This document shows, in pieces, positions 34,102 to 41,730 of a stretch of 64,000 nt of DNA (position 1 is the first letter of the stretch; the number at the start of each line of letters is the position of its first letter). Origin of the DNA: Pseudomonas quebecensis (GTDB taxonomy: Bacteria; Pseudomonadota; Gammaproteobacteria; Pseudomonadales; Pseudomonadaceae); contig NZ_CP112866.1 of NCBI RefSeq assembly GCF_026410085.1, positions 3,719,001 to 3,783,000 of the forward strand. The letters run 5' to 3'. The position numbers and the translations under genes were made by a program. The notes under the pieces are model-generated. The model had not been told where the DNA came from. It saw only the letters and a program-made list of their open reading frames with translations, and searched no databases.

Positions 34102-34416
34102 TCAGGGATTCAGGCGGCAGCCTTGACGGTCGCCGAGCCACCTTGCGCTGTGGGTTCGGCCCAGCCCGCTCGCCGTCACTTCACTGCGCTCCGGGTTGTC
34201 GCTGAAGGCGCTGGTCGGCACGTACTGCTTCACATACCCCTTGCAGTACTGCGCCGGGTTATTCGCCACATAGCGGCATGAGCAATACTCTTTGGCGGTG
34301 TACGCCGCGATGATATCGGGGAAGGCTTGCAGGTTGACGCGTTCGTGCCAGACCCACGCCAACAGCGCGAGCAATAACAGCAGAAAAAAACCGGTCAACG
34401 GCCGACGACGGATCAT
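34102..34416 (-). CDS. Small membrane-anchored protein, unknown function
   Basis: A 104-residue protein with one N-terminal membrane helix (LTGFFLLLLLALLAWVWH) and a periplasmic part with four cysteines (YCSCRYV, YCKGY, GCRLNP). I do not recognise the family. Its start overlaps the stop of the serine hydrolase gene by four bases (ATGA), so it is co-translated and may be a partner of that enzyme. Confidence 0.7.
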   Translation of the reverse strand: MIRRRPLTGFFLLLLLALLAWVWHERVNLQAFPDIIAAYTAKEYCSCRYVANNPAQYCKGYVKQYVPTSAFSDNPERSEVTASGLGRTHSARWLGDRQGCRLNP

Positions 34417-35486
34417 GGTTGCACCGCCGCAAGCACGCGTTTGAGCAATTCGTTGTGGCGATAGCTGCCGTCACGATCGTCGCCGTAGCGCACGATCACC
34501 AGGCGTTCATCGGGCAATACGAACAGTGCCTGGCCCCAGTGGCCGAGCGCCGCGAAGGTATCGGCGGGAGCGCCGGGCCAAGGCCTTGGCGTGCCTTGGT
34601 TGAGCCACCAATGGCCGCCGGGGACAGCTTCGTCCTGCCCGGTTTGGTATCGGTTGAACGGCTGGCGATTGAAGGCCACCCACTCCTTGGGCAGCAGTTG
34701 CTGGTCACCCCAACGCCCCTCCCGCGCCATCAGCAGGCCGACCCGCGCCAGGTCGCGAGCGGTGAGGTAAGCGTAGGACGAGGCGACAAACGTCTCGTCG
34801 CCGTCGGTTTCCCACGTGGCATTGCGAATGCCCAGTGGCTTGAACAACGCATCCCACGGGTAACTCATATAGGCCTTGTGACCGAGCATGCCTTTCAGTG
34901 CGGCGGATAAAAGATTGCTGTCGCCACTGGAGTAACGGAACGCCTGGCCCGGCGCGCTAGAGGCCTCCGTGTTCGCGGCAAACTCAGCCATGTCCGTGCG
35001 GCCACGGGTATAGAGCATGGCCACCACCGAGGATTTGAGCGGGGCGAACTCGTAGTCTTCCTGCCAGTCCAGCCCCGAGGCCCAGTGCAGCAGATCGGCC
35101 ATTGTGACCGTCGGATGCTGCTTCATCGGCGGGTAAAACCGCGCCACCGGGTCGCTCAATTTGAAGCGGTTGTCGCCGTAGGCCACCCCCAGCACGCAGG
35201 CCATCAGGCTTTTGCTGACCGACCAGGTCAAGTGCGGCGTGCTGGCGGTAGTGGGTGCGGCGTAGCGTTCGTAGATGACTTCACCGTCGCGTATCACCAG
35301 CAGGGCGTCGGTGCGAATGCCTTGGCGGGTGCTGTCGTCGCGCGGGGGAAAGGCATAGGCGTCCAGGGCTTGGAGCGCGGGACCGGTGAGCCGCGCGCCC
35401 TCGGCCCATTGCGGGTCGGGCCAGGTTTCAGCGTGGCCGTTAACGGTGAACAACAACAGCGCAACGCACAACAGGCCTCTGACCAT
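34413..35486 (-). CDS. Serine hydrolase of the class C beta-lactamase / penicillin-binding fold
   Basis: A 357-residue exported protein (signal peptide ending GHAE near 20). The nucleophile motif SVSK lies near residue 90 (WSVSKSLMACVLG), the second motif is YSSGDSN near 185, and the third is HWG near 330. Such proteins hydrolyse esters, amides or peptidoglycan peptides; few are true beta-lactamases. It is divergent from olsB over 184 bases that contain two Pho-like boxes, suggesting induction by phosphate starvation. Confidence 0.83.
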   Translation of the reverse strand: MVRGLLCVALLLFTVNGHAETWPDPQWAEGARLTGPALQALDAYAFPPRDDSTRQGIRTDALLVIRDGEVIYERYAAPTTASTPHLTWSVSKSLMACVLGVAYGDNRFKLSDPVARFYPPMKQHPTVTMADLLHWASGLDWQEDYEFAPLKSSVVAMLYTRGRTDMAEFAANTEASSAPGQAFRYSSGDSNLLSAALKGMLGHKAYMSYPWDALFKPLGIRNATWETDGDETFVASSYAYLTARDLARVGLLMAREGRWGDQQLLPKEWVAFNRQPFNRYQTGQDEAVPGGHWWLNQGTPRPWPGAPADTFAALGHWGQALFVLPDERLVIVRYGDDRDGSYRHNELLKRVLAAVQP

Positions 35487-35535
35487 GGACGCGAACTCGA
35501 CGGGGCATTCAAACCCGCGAGGCTAGCCCAGGCGC

Positions 35536-35553
35536 ATGACAGATTGACGACAA
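35536..35553 (-). promoter_or_regulatory. Putative Pho box facing the serine hydrolase gene
   Basis: Read on the minus strand this is TTGTCGT-CAAT-CTGTCAT, matching the PhoB direct repeat CTGTCAT-N4-CTGTCAT at 12 of 14 defined positions. It lies 50 bases upstream of the hydrolase start. Confidence 0.55.
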
Positions 35554-35558
35554 AGGGC

Positions 35559-35576
35559 CTGTCATCCAAGCGTCAC
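35559..35576 (+). promoter_or_regulatory. Putative Pho box facing olsBA
   Basis: CTGTCAT-CCAA-GCGTCAC matches the PhoB repeat consensus at 11 of 14 positions, perfectly in its first half. It lies about 95 bases before olsB, whose ornithine-lipid product is known to replace phospholipids when phosphate is scarce. Confidence 0.5.
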
Positions 35577-35670
35577 CATAACTTCATGGAGATGACACCG
35601 GGCCTCCATAGCCTGACTTCGGACAACAAAGTCGACCGGCCGAAACGTGGCCGGCACTCGGAGACTCGCC

Positions 35671-36426
35671 ATGACTCAGATCGCCCGCATCAGCGACACC
35701 GGCAATGAACGCCGTCTGCAAGCCGAACGCCTGATCGGCGCCCAGGCTTTGCAGGAAGCCCAGGCCCTGCGGTTCAACGTATTCAGCGGCGAGTTCAACG
35801 CCAAGCTGAAAGGCGCGGAACACGGCCTGGACATGGATGACTATGATGTGCACTGCAGCCATATCGGCGTGCGGGACTTGAACACCGGTCGACTGGTAGC
35901 CACCACTCGCTTGCTCGACCACCAGGCCGCCAGCACCCTGGGCCGGTTCTACAGCGAAGAAGAATTCAGCCTGCATGGCCTGCTCCACCTGAAGGGCCCG
36001 ATCCTGGAAATCGGACGCACCTGCGTCGACCCGGCCTACCGCAACGGCGGCACCATCGCGGTGTTGTGGAGCGAGTTGGCCGAGGTGCTCAACCAGGGCG
36101 GCTACAGCTATTTGATGGGCTGCGCGAGCATTCCGATGCACGACGGCGGCATCCAGGCCCATGCGATCATGCAGCGCCTGCGCGAACGCTACCTGTGCAA
36201 CGAACACCTGCGCGCCGAGCCGAAAAAGCCGCTGCCGGCCCTGGATCTGCCGTCCAACGTGATCGCCGAAATGCCGCCGCTGCTCAAGGCCTATATGCGC
36301 CTGGGCGCGAAGATCTGCGGCGAGCCATGCTGGGACGAAGACTTCCAGGTCGCCGACGTGTTTATCCTGCTCAAGCGCGACGAGTTGTGCCCGCGCTATG
36401 CGCGCCACTTCAAGGCGGCCATGTGA
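35671..36426 (+). CDS. olsB: L-ornithine N-alpha-acyltransferase OlsB
   Basis: First step of ornithine-lipid synthesis: transfers a 3-hydroxyacyl group from ACP to the alpha-amino group of ornithine. The 251-residue GNAT-like protein has [19 protein letters not shown] near 20 and the family segment [21 protein letters not shown] near 120-140. The ATG at 35671 matches the family start. It shares one base with olsA (TGATG), forming the olsBA operon. Confidence 0.93.
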   Translation: MTQIARISDTGNERRLQAERLIGAQALQEAQALRFNVFSGEFNAKLKGAEHGLDMDDYDVHCSHIGVRDLNTGRLVATTRLLDHQAASTLGRFYSEEEFSLHGLLHLKGPILEIGRTCVDPAYRNGGTIAVLWSELAEVLNQGGYSYLMGCASIPMHDGGIQAHAIMQRLRERYLCNEHLRAEPKKPLPALDLPSNVIAEMPPLLKAYMRLGAKICGEPCWDEDFQVADVFILLKRDELCPRYARHFKAAM

Positions 36427-37217
36427 TGAGCCGCCTGCGTGTATACGGGCGCATCGCCCGCGTGCTGCTGGTGGTGGCGCTGGGCTTGAGCATGGCCAGC
36501 GTGTTTGGCCTTTTCGAACGCTTGGGCGTGGCCAATTCGATGGTGCGCCGCCAGCGCTGGTCGCGGTTCTTCATGGCCCGGCTGACCAACGCCCTGCCCT
36601 TTCGCGTGACGGTTCATGGCCAGTTACCGACGCAACCGATGCTATGGGTGAGCAACCACGTGTCCTGGACCGACATACCGCTGCTGGGCATGGTTGCGCC
36701 GATGTCGTTTCTGTCCAAGGCCGAAGTGCGCACCTGGCCGGTCGCCGGCTGGTTGGCGGCGAAGGCCGGCAGCCTGTTTATCCGCAGGGGCTCGGGCGAC
36801 AGCCAATTGATCCGCAAGCAGATGACCCGGCATCTGGAGCAGCAACATCCACTGTTGATGTTCCCCGAAGGCACCACCACCGACGGCCGCAGCCTGCGCA
36901 CCTTCCACGGGCGCCTGCTGGCCAGCGCGATCGATGCGGATGTGTCGCTGCAACCGGTGGCGATCCGTTACCTGCGCGATGGGCAGGTGGACCCGCTGGC
37001 GCCGTTCATTGGCGATGACGATTTGCTCTCGCACCTGATGCGGTTGTTTGCCAATGATCAGGGCGATGTGGAAATCCACGTACTCACACCGATTGCCTGC
37101 GCCGGGCAGGAGCGTGCCGCCCTGGCGTTCCAGGCGCAGCAGGCGGTGCAGAAGGCGTTGTTCGGGCCGATCGCTGAAGTTGAACCGGTAGCGGCGCGAC
37201 CAGCGTTCGCTGCTTGA
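36426..37217 (+). CDS. olsA: Lyso-ornithine lipid O-acyltransferase OlsA
   Basis: Second step of ornithine-lipid synthesis: adds a second acyl chain to lyso-ornithine lipid at the membrane. The 263-residue PlsC-like acyltransferase has an N-terminal membrane helix (about 8-28), the catalytic HX4D in NHVSWTD near 76, FIRRGSGDS near 120, and FPEGTTTDG near 147. It starts at 36426, sharing the A of the olsB stop. It may also acylate lysophosphatidate. Confidence 0.92.
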   Translation: MSRLRVYGRIARVLLVVALGLSMASVFGLFERLGVANSMVRRQRWSRFFMARLTNALPFRVTVHGQLPTQPMLWVSNHVSWTDIPLLGMVAPMSFLSKAEVRTWPVAGWLAAKAGSLFIRRGSGDSQLIRKQMTRHLEQQHPLLMFPEGTTTDGRSLRTFHGRLLASAIDADVSLQPVAIRYLRDGQVDPLAPFIGDDDLLSHLMRLFANDQGDVEIHVLTPIACAGQERAALAFQAQQAVQKALFGPIAEVEPVAARPAFAA

Positions 37218-37221
37218 AACC

Positions 37222-37249
37222 ATGTGGGAGGGGCAAGCCCCTCCTACAT
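37222..37249. terminator. Hairpin between convergent olsA and acpH-like genes
   Basis: ATGTGGGAGGGG and CCCCTCCTACAT pair (one mismatch) around CAAG, four bases after the olsA stop. It belongs to the GTGGGAGG repeat family and probably ends transcripts from both sides. Confidence 0.65.
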
Positions 37250-37255
37250 TTAGTT

Positions 37256-37834
37256 TTACGGCGTCAGTTGAGCCTGTGCGAACACCTGCAATTGAGGGTA
37301 GAAGCGCCGGAAGTCTTCACTCAACGGTTCATATAAAAGTCGCAACTCCTGCATCGCGTGCCCCAATTCCTCAGGTTGCGTCAGCCGCCGCGAAATCCCG
37401 CGCAGCACGTGCTCCATCACCGCAAACTCGCGGTATGAGCCCAGCCAATCGTCCGCTGCCATATAAGGCGCAATCTGCGCCAACCGCCCCGGTAACGCCG
37501 GTTCGGCCGCCAGTACCCGGTACACCCGCGAAGTGAAGTCTTCCAGCGGCTGGTCGGCATACAACGCCCAATCCCGCGCCAGGCAGTGATCGAAGAACAC
37601 GTCCAGAACGATCCCGGCATAGCGCCGACGGGTCAGGCTGAAGCGTGACAACGCCTGCCCTACCAACGGATGGCTGTCGGTAAAACGGTCGATCGAACGA
37701 TGCAACTGGATCGCCGCTTCAATGGATGGGCTGAACTGGCCCTGCAGGCGGCCTTTAACGAAGTCGCCATACAGGCTGCCCAGCAGTTGCGCAGGCAACT
37801 GGCCGCCCAGGTGCAGATGTGCGAGATAATTCAT
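37256..37834 (-). CDS. acpH: ACP phosphodiesterase family protein (AcpH-like)
   Basis: A 192-residue protein related to AcpH, which removes the phosphopantetheine arm from acyl carrier protein. It has the family opening MNYLAHLHLG, the metal-binding GDFVKGR segment near 23, the LHRSIDRFTDSHP segment near 45-55, and LDVFFDHCLARDW near 77-90; these acidic and His residues resemble an HD-type site. Family assignment is good; enzyme activity in Pseudomonas is not certain. Confidence 0.85.
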   Translation of the reverse strand: MNYLAHLHLGGQLPAQLLGSLYGDFVKGRLQGQFSPSIEAAIQLHRSIDRFTDSHPLVGQALSRFSLTRRRYAGIVLDVFFDHCLARDWALYADQPLEDFTSRVYRVLAAEPALPGRLAQIAPYMAADDWLGSYREFAVMEHVLRGISRRLTQPEELGHAMQELRLLYEPLSEDFRRFYPQLQVFAQAQLTP

Positions 37835-37873
37835 GGCGCGCAGTCTAGCACTGCGCTTAACGTATCGTTATAA

Positions 37874-37966
37874 CCCGATATACCGATTCAGTCTGACCTC
37901 AGAGCAAAATCGTATTGGTATATCGGGATATACCGATTTAAAGTTCGCCTCATCGCGATATAACGC
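37874..37966. promoter_or_regulatory. Operator array upstream of the arsR-type gene
   Basis: A perfect 18-bp palindrome GGTATATC-GG-GATATACC lies at 37917-37934. A second GATATACCGATT copy is at 37877-37888 and a degenerate GATATAACG at about 37956-37964. All lie in the 155 bases before the regulator start. They are the likely binding sites of the ArsR-type protein that follows. Confidence 0.65.
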
Positions 37967-37989
37967 TTTACAACACCGAGCACACTGCC

Positions 37990-38307
37990 ATGTCCATCGA
38001 CCTCGACGAAATAATAAAAGCCCTGGCGCACCCGGTACGGCGAGACATCCTCACCTGGCTCAAAGACCCGAAGGTGCAATTCCCCGAGCAATTGCACAAC
38101 CACGAGTACGGCATCTGTGCCGGGCAGATCGACCAACGCTGCGGCTTGTCCCAGTCGACCGTGTCGGCCCACCTGGCCACCTTGCAACGCGCGGGTCTGA
38201 TCAGCAGCCAGAAGGCCGGGCAGTGGCACTTTTTCAAACGCAATGAGGAAGTGATCCAAGCCTTCCTCACAGCGCTCATCACTGAACTCAGCGCCGAACC
38301 GCTGTAA
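37990..38307 (+). CDS. ArsR family transcriptional regulator
   Basis: A 105-residue winged-helix repressor (IIKALAHPVRRDILTWL, then CGLSQSTVSAHLATLQRAGLI as recognition helix). A few cysteines are present (GICAGQIDQRCG) but no classical CxCxxC metal site, so the signal may be an electrophile or a small organic molecule. It is the first gene of an operon with an MFS exporter and an old yellow enzyme, and is probably autoregulated through the upstream palindromes. Confidence 0.88.
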   Translation: MSIDLDEIIKALAHPVRRDILTWLKDPKVQFPEQLHNHEYGICAGQIDQRCGLSQSTVSAHLATLQRAGLISSQKAGQWHFFKRNEEVIQAFLTALITELSAEPL

Positions 38308-38320
38308 AAGGACCCTGCAA

Positions 38321-39487
38321 ATGCCCCTCTCGCTCCTCATCCTGGCCCTGAGCGCCTTCGCCATCGGCACCACCGAGTTCGTCATCATGGGCCTGCTGCC
38401 CGATGTGGCGGCGGACCTCGGCGTATCGATCCCGGGCGCCGGCTGGCTGGTCACCGGTTATGCCCTGGGCGTGGCCATTGGTGCGCCCTTTATGGCGCTG
38501 GCCACGGCTAAATTGCCGCGCAAGGCCGCCCTGGTAGCGTTGATGGGGATTTTCATTATTGGCAACCTGCTCTGCGCCCTGGCCAGCGACTACAATGTGC
38601 TGATGTTCGCTCGCGTGGTCACCGCGCTGTGCCACGGCGCCTTCTTCGGGATTGGTTCGGTGGTCGCCGCCAACCTGGTGCCGGCCAACAAGCGGGCCTC
38701 GGCCGTGGCCTTGATGTTTACCGGCCTGACCCTGGCCAACGTGCTCGGTGTTCCCCTGGGCACTGCGCTGGGCCAGCAAGCCGGCTGGCGCTCGACCTTC
38801 TGGGCGGTGACGGTGATCGGCGTGGTGGCGTTGATCGGCCTGATTCGTTTCCTGCCGGCCAAGCGCGACGAAGAAAAGCTCGACATGCGCGCCGAACTGG
38901 CCGCCCTCAAAGGCGCCGGTATCTGGTTGTCGCTGAGCATGACCGCCCTGTTCGCGGCGTCCATGTTCACTCTCTTCACCTACGTGGCGCCGCTGTTGGG
39001 CGATGTCACCGGTGTATCGCCCAAAGGCGTGACCTGGACCCTGCTGCTGATCGGCCTGGGCCTGACCGTCGGCAATATCATCGGCGGCAAGCTCGCGGAT
39101 AAGCGCCTGGCAGCCACTCTGATCGGCGTGTTTATCAGCATGGCCGTGGTGTCCACCGCGCTGAGCTGGACCAGCGTCGCCGTGATCCCCACCGAAATCA
39201 CCTTGTTCCTCTGGGCAACCGCCGCGTTCGCCGCCGTACCGGCGCTGCAGATCAACGTGGTGACCTTTGGCAAGGCCGCGCCGAACCTGGTGTCCACCTT
39301 GAACATCGGCGCGTTCAACATAGGCAACGCCCTCGGCGCCTGGGTCGGCGGCAGCGTGATCGCCCATGGTTTCGGCCTGACCAGTGTGCCGCTGGCGGCC
39401 GCTGCCCTGGCGATCCTTGCCCTTGTGGTGACCTTGATAACTTTCCGTCAGAGCGGCGATGCCGACCTGGCCCCTGCGACCAACTGA
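38321..39487 (+). CDS. MFS transporter of the AraJ/YdhP-like drug:H+ antiporter-1 family
   Basis: A 388-residue, 12-helix exporter. The opening ALSAFAIGTTEFVIMGLLPDVAADL and the loop ATAKLPRKAAL are typical of the AraJ/SotB/YdhP group, which export sugars, purines or drugs. An AAGGA ribosome-binding site precedes the ATG, 13 bases after the regulator stop. With the co-transcribed reductase it probably defends against reactive electrophiles. Confidence 0.9.
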   Translation: MPLSLLILALSAFAIGTTEFVIMGLLPDVAADLGVSIPGAGWLVTGYALGVAIGAPFMALATAKLPRKAALVALMGIFIIGNLLCALASDYNVLMFARVVTALCHGAFFGIGSVVAANLVPANKRASAVALMFTGLTLANVLGVPLGTALGQQAGWRSTFWAVTVIGVVALIGLIRFLPAKRDEEKLDMRAELAALKGAGIWLSLSMTALFAASMFTLFTYVAPLLGDVTGVSPKGVTWTLLLIGLGLTVGNIIGGKLADKRLAATLIGVFISMAVVSTALSWTSVAVIPTEITLFLWATAAFAAVPALQINVVTFGKAAPNLVSTLNIGAFNIGNALGAWVGGSVIAHGFGLTSVPLAAAALAILALVVTLITFRQSGDADLAPATN

Positions 39488-39514
39488 TCAATGTAATAAA
39501 GAAGGTATTGTGCG

Positions 39515-40570
39515 ATGACGACTATTTTCGATCCGATCAAACTGGGTGACGTGGAGCTGTCGAACCGCATCATCATGGCCCCGCTGACCCGCTGCCGCGC
39601 CGACGCCGGCCGCGTGCCCAACGCGCTGATGGCCGAGTATTACGTGCAGCGTGCCTCCGCCGGGCTGATCCTCAGCGAAGCCACCTCCGTAACGCAAATG
39701 GGCGTAGGCTACCCGGACACCCCGGGCATCTGGTCCAACGACCAGGTGCGTGGCTGGGCCAACGTGACCAAGGCCGTACACGGCGCGGGCGGCAAGATTT
39801 TCCTGCAACTGTGGCACGTCGGCCGGATCTCCCACGAGTCCTACCTGAACGGCGAACCCCCCGTGGCACCGAGTGCGATCCAGGCCAAGGGCCACGTCAG
39901 CCTGGTGCGTCCGCTGGCCGACTATCCGACCCCGCGCGCCCTGGAAACCGCTGAAATCGCCGACATCGTCGACGCCTACCGCACCGGCGCCGAGAATGCC
40001 AAGGCTGCAGGCTTTGACGGCGTGGAAATTCACGGGGCCAACGGCTACCTGCTCGACCAGTTCCTGCAGAGCAGCACCAACCAGCGCACCGATCAGTACG
40101 GCGGCTCCCTGGAAAACCGCGCACGCCTGCTGCTGGAAGTGACCGATGCGGCCATCGACGTGTGGGGCCCTGGCCGCGTGGGCGTGCACCTGGCACCCCG
40201 CGCCGATGCGCACGACATGGGCGACGCCAACCTGGCGCAGACCTTTACCTACGTCGCCACTGAGCTGGGCAAACGCGGCATCGCGTTTATCTGCTCGCGC
40301 GAGAAAGAAGGCGCCGACAGCCTCGGTCCACAGCTGAAAAAAGCCTTCGGCGGCGCGTATATCGCCAACGAACGCTTCACTAAAGACAGCGCCAACGCGT
40401 GGCTGGCCGAGGGTAAGGCGGATGCGGTGGCGTTTGGCGTGCCGTTCATTGCCAACCCGGACCTGCCGGCTCGCCTGAAGGCCGATGCCCCGCTGAACGA
40501 AGCGCATCCGGAGACGTTCTATGGCAAAGGCCCGGTGGGTTACATCGACTACCCGACCCTGCCGCTGTAA
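39515..40570 (+). CDS. Old yellow enzyme family alkene reductase (XenB/NemA-like)
   Basis: A 351-residue FMN-dependent TIM-barrel reductase that reduces activated alkenes, nitro compounds and nitrate esters with NAD(P)H. It has the FMN-site opening NRIIMAPLTRCRA with Thr near 26, and the substrate-binding pair His173/Asn176 in EIHGANGYLLDQFL. Length matches XenB from P. fluorescens. It is the third gene of an ArsR-MFS-OYE operon, analogous to nemRA. Confidence 0.92.
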   Translation: MTTIFDPIKLGDVELSNRIIMAPLTRCRADAGRVPNALMAEYYVQRASAGLILSEATSVTQMGVGYPDTPGIWSNDQVRGWANVTKAVHGAGGKIFLQLWHVGRISHESYLNGEPPVAPSAIQAKGHVSLVRPLADYPTPRALETAEIADIVDAYRTGAENAKAAGFDGVEIHGANGYLLDQFLQSSTNQRTDQYGGSLENRARLLLEVTDAAIDVWGPGRVGVHLAPRADAHDMGDANLAQTFTYVATELGKRGIAFICSREKEGADSLGPQLKKAFGGAYIANERFTKDSANAWLAEGKADAVAFGVPFIANPDLPARLKADAPLNEAHPETFYGKGPVGYIDYPTLPL

Positions 40571-40590
40571 TCGCCTGAGACACAAACCAA

Positions 40591-40619
40591 ATGTGGGAGG
40601 GGCCTGTCCCCTCCCACAT
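40591..40619. terminator. Perfect 12-bp hairpin after the reductase operon
   Basis: ATGTGGGAGGGG and CCCCTCCCACAT flank a five-base loop, 20 bases after the reductase stop. It is a member of the dispersed GTGGGAGG family and a probable transcription end signal for this operon. The following 190 bases before the convergent tetR gene hold nothing recognisable. Confidence 0.7.
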
Positions 40620-40811
40620 GTTTGCCCCGTCGTTGCCTGTGTAACATTCCTTCACAGCCCTGCAACAAATTCCCTACAAAATACTTAGGCGGCTACCTAT
40701 CAAGCGCCGGCCAGCCCGTATATAAAGTCACCCCACGAATAAGTCAGAAGGACGATTGACCGTCCTTAGGCTTTACTGTTGACACAACTGGACGCAATTA
40801 CGCATTTTGTC

Positions 40812-41444
40812 TCAATTGCGCAGGCTTGGGCTCAAGCGCAGCATGTCCAGCCCTGCCTCTACCCAGCGTTCGGCTTCCTGCTGCAATTGGAAGCTGTCGG
40901 GGACCAGCAGCCATTGGCCGATCAGCCCATTGATGTAGGCATGAATGCACACCGCGCCACGCGTGGTGTCGAGGTTTTCCGGAAGTTGCCCGCGATGGAC
41001 CGCATTACGCAGTGTCAGGCCGATGCGCAGGTTGCATTCCAGGCTATGCGTTTGGCGCTGGCGGCGCATGTCGCACATTTCGTCGGTGAATTCGCACTTA
41101 TGAAACAAGATCTCATTGATGCGTCGGGTTTTCGGGTCCAGGGCCACTTGATGGAACAAACGAATCAGCAGCTTGCGCATACAGCCCAGCGGGTCGAGTT
41201 CATCCTCGCTTTCACTGGCCCGGGCCAACTCGTCCAAGGGCTCGTGCAGCGTATCGAGCAGCGCCTGGAGCAAATCGGATTTATTACTGAAATGCCAATA
41301 GATAGCGCCTCGCGTTACGCCGGCCAGTGCGGCGATGTCCGCCAGCGTGGTCCGCGCGACGCCGCGCTCGTAAAAGGCTTGCTCGGCGGCATCGAGAATC
41401 TGGCTGCGCGTTTCCTGAGCTTCCTCTTTGGTGCGACGAACCAT
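40812..41444 (-). CDS. ttgR: TetR family repressor of the RND efflux operon (TtgR/EmhR)
   Basis: A 210-residue repressor: helix-turn-helix at about 25-55 ([27 protein letters not shown]) and a ligand-binding domain that, in P. putida TtgR, binds antibiotics and flavonoids. The C-terminal [16 protein letters not shown] segment follows TtgR. It is divergent from the efflux genes, with a TtgR-like operator in between. emhR is an equally valid name in P. fluorescens. Confidence 0.9.
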   Translation of the reverse strand: MVRRTKEEAQETRSQILDAAEQAFYERGVARTTLADIAALAGVTRGAIYWHFSNKSDLLQALLDTLHEPLDELARASESEDELDPLGCMRKLLIRLFHQVALDPKTRRINEILFHKCEFTDEMCDMRRQRQTHSLECNLRIGLTLRNAVHRGQLPENLDTTRGAVCIHAYINGLIGQWLLVPDSFQLQQEAERWVEAGLDMLRLSPSLRN

Positions 41445-41611
41445 GGCAGTAAAACCTCAATCAGAACACTTAGGACTATCGATAATGCTGTCTTAATAGG
41501 CGGTATCGATCATCTGAATAATTGTGGGACGACGCCGTCATGGGCACCGAACGTACTAAAATCGAGGCTTTGGCCGCTGCTTTGTCAACAACGCGCGAAA
41601 CCTGTCAAGAG

Positions 41612-41637
41612 TTTACAAACAACCATGAACGTAAGTA
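41612..41637. promoter_or_regulatory. TtgR/EmhR operator and ttgA promoter
   Basis: TTTACAAACAACCATGAA continuing into CGTAAGTA closely follows the P. putida ttgABC operator as I recall it. The outer TTAC/GTAA bases form the dyad. A -35-like TTTACA (41612) and -10-like TATATT (41636-41641) with an 18-base spacer overlap it. Confidence 0.7.
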
Positions 41638-41730
41638 TATTGCGTAGCAAGCTACTTATCTACTCACGGCTCGTTTTTTACCCTTCCACACTTCTTGTGC
41701 GCACTCTGCGCGCCTGACCCGAGGATCTTC

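Noticed and set aside
34413..35486. Annotation of the serine hydrolase as a beta-lactamase resistance gene
   Set aside because: The motifs fit the broad fold (SVSK, YSS, HWG) but lack the class C Tyr-x-Asn and KTG, so a resistance role is not supported.
35590..35602. A third Pho half-site (GATGACAC) near olsB
   Set aside because: Only one half is recognisable, without a partner at the 11-base period.
36066..36425. An in-frame 120-codon extension upstream of olsA
   Set aside because: It overlaps the conserved C-terminal part of olsB. OlsA homology begins only at the ATG at 36426, which shares a base with the olsB stop.
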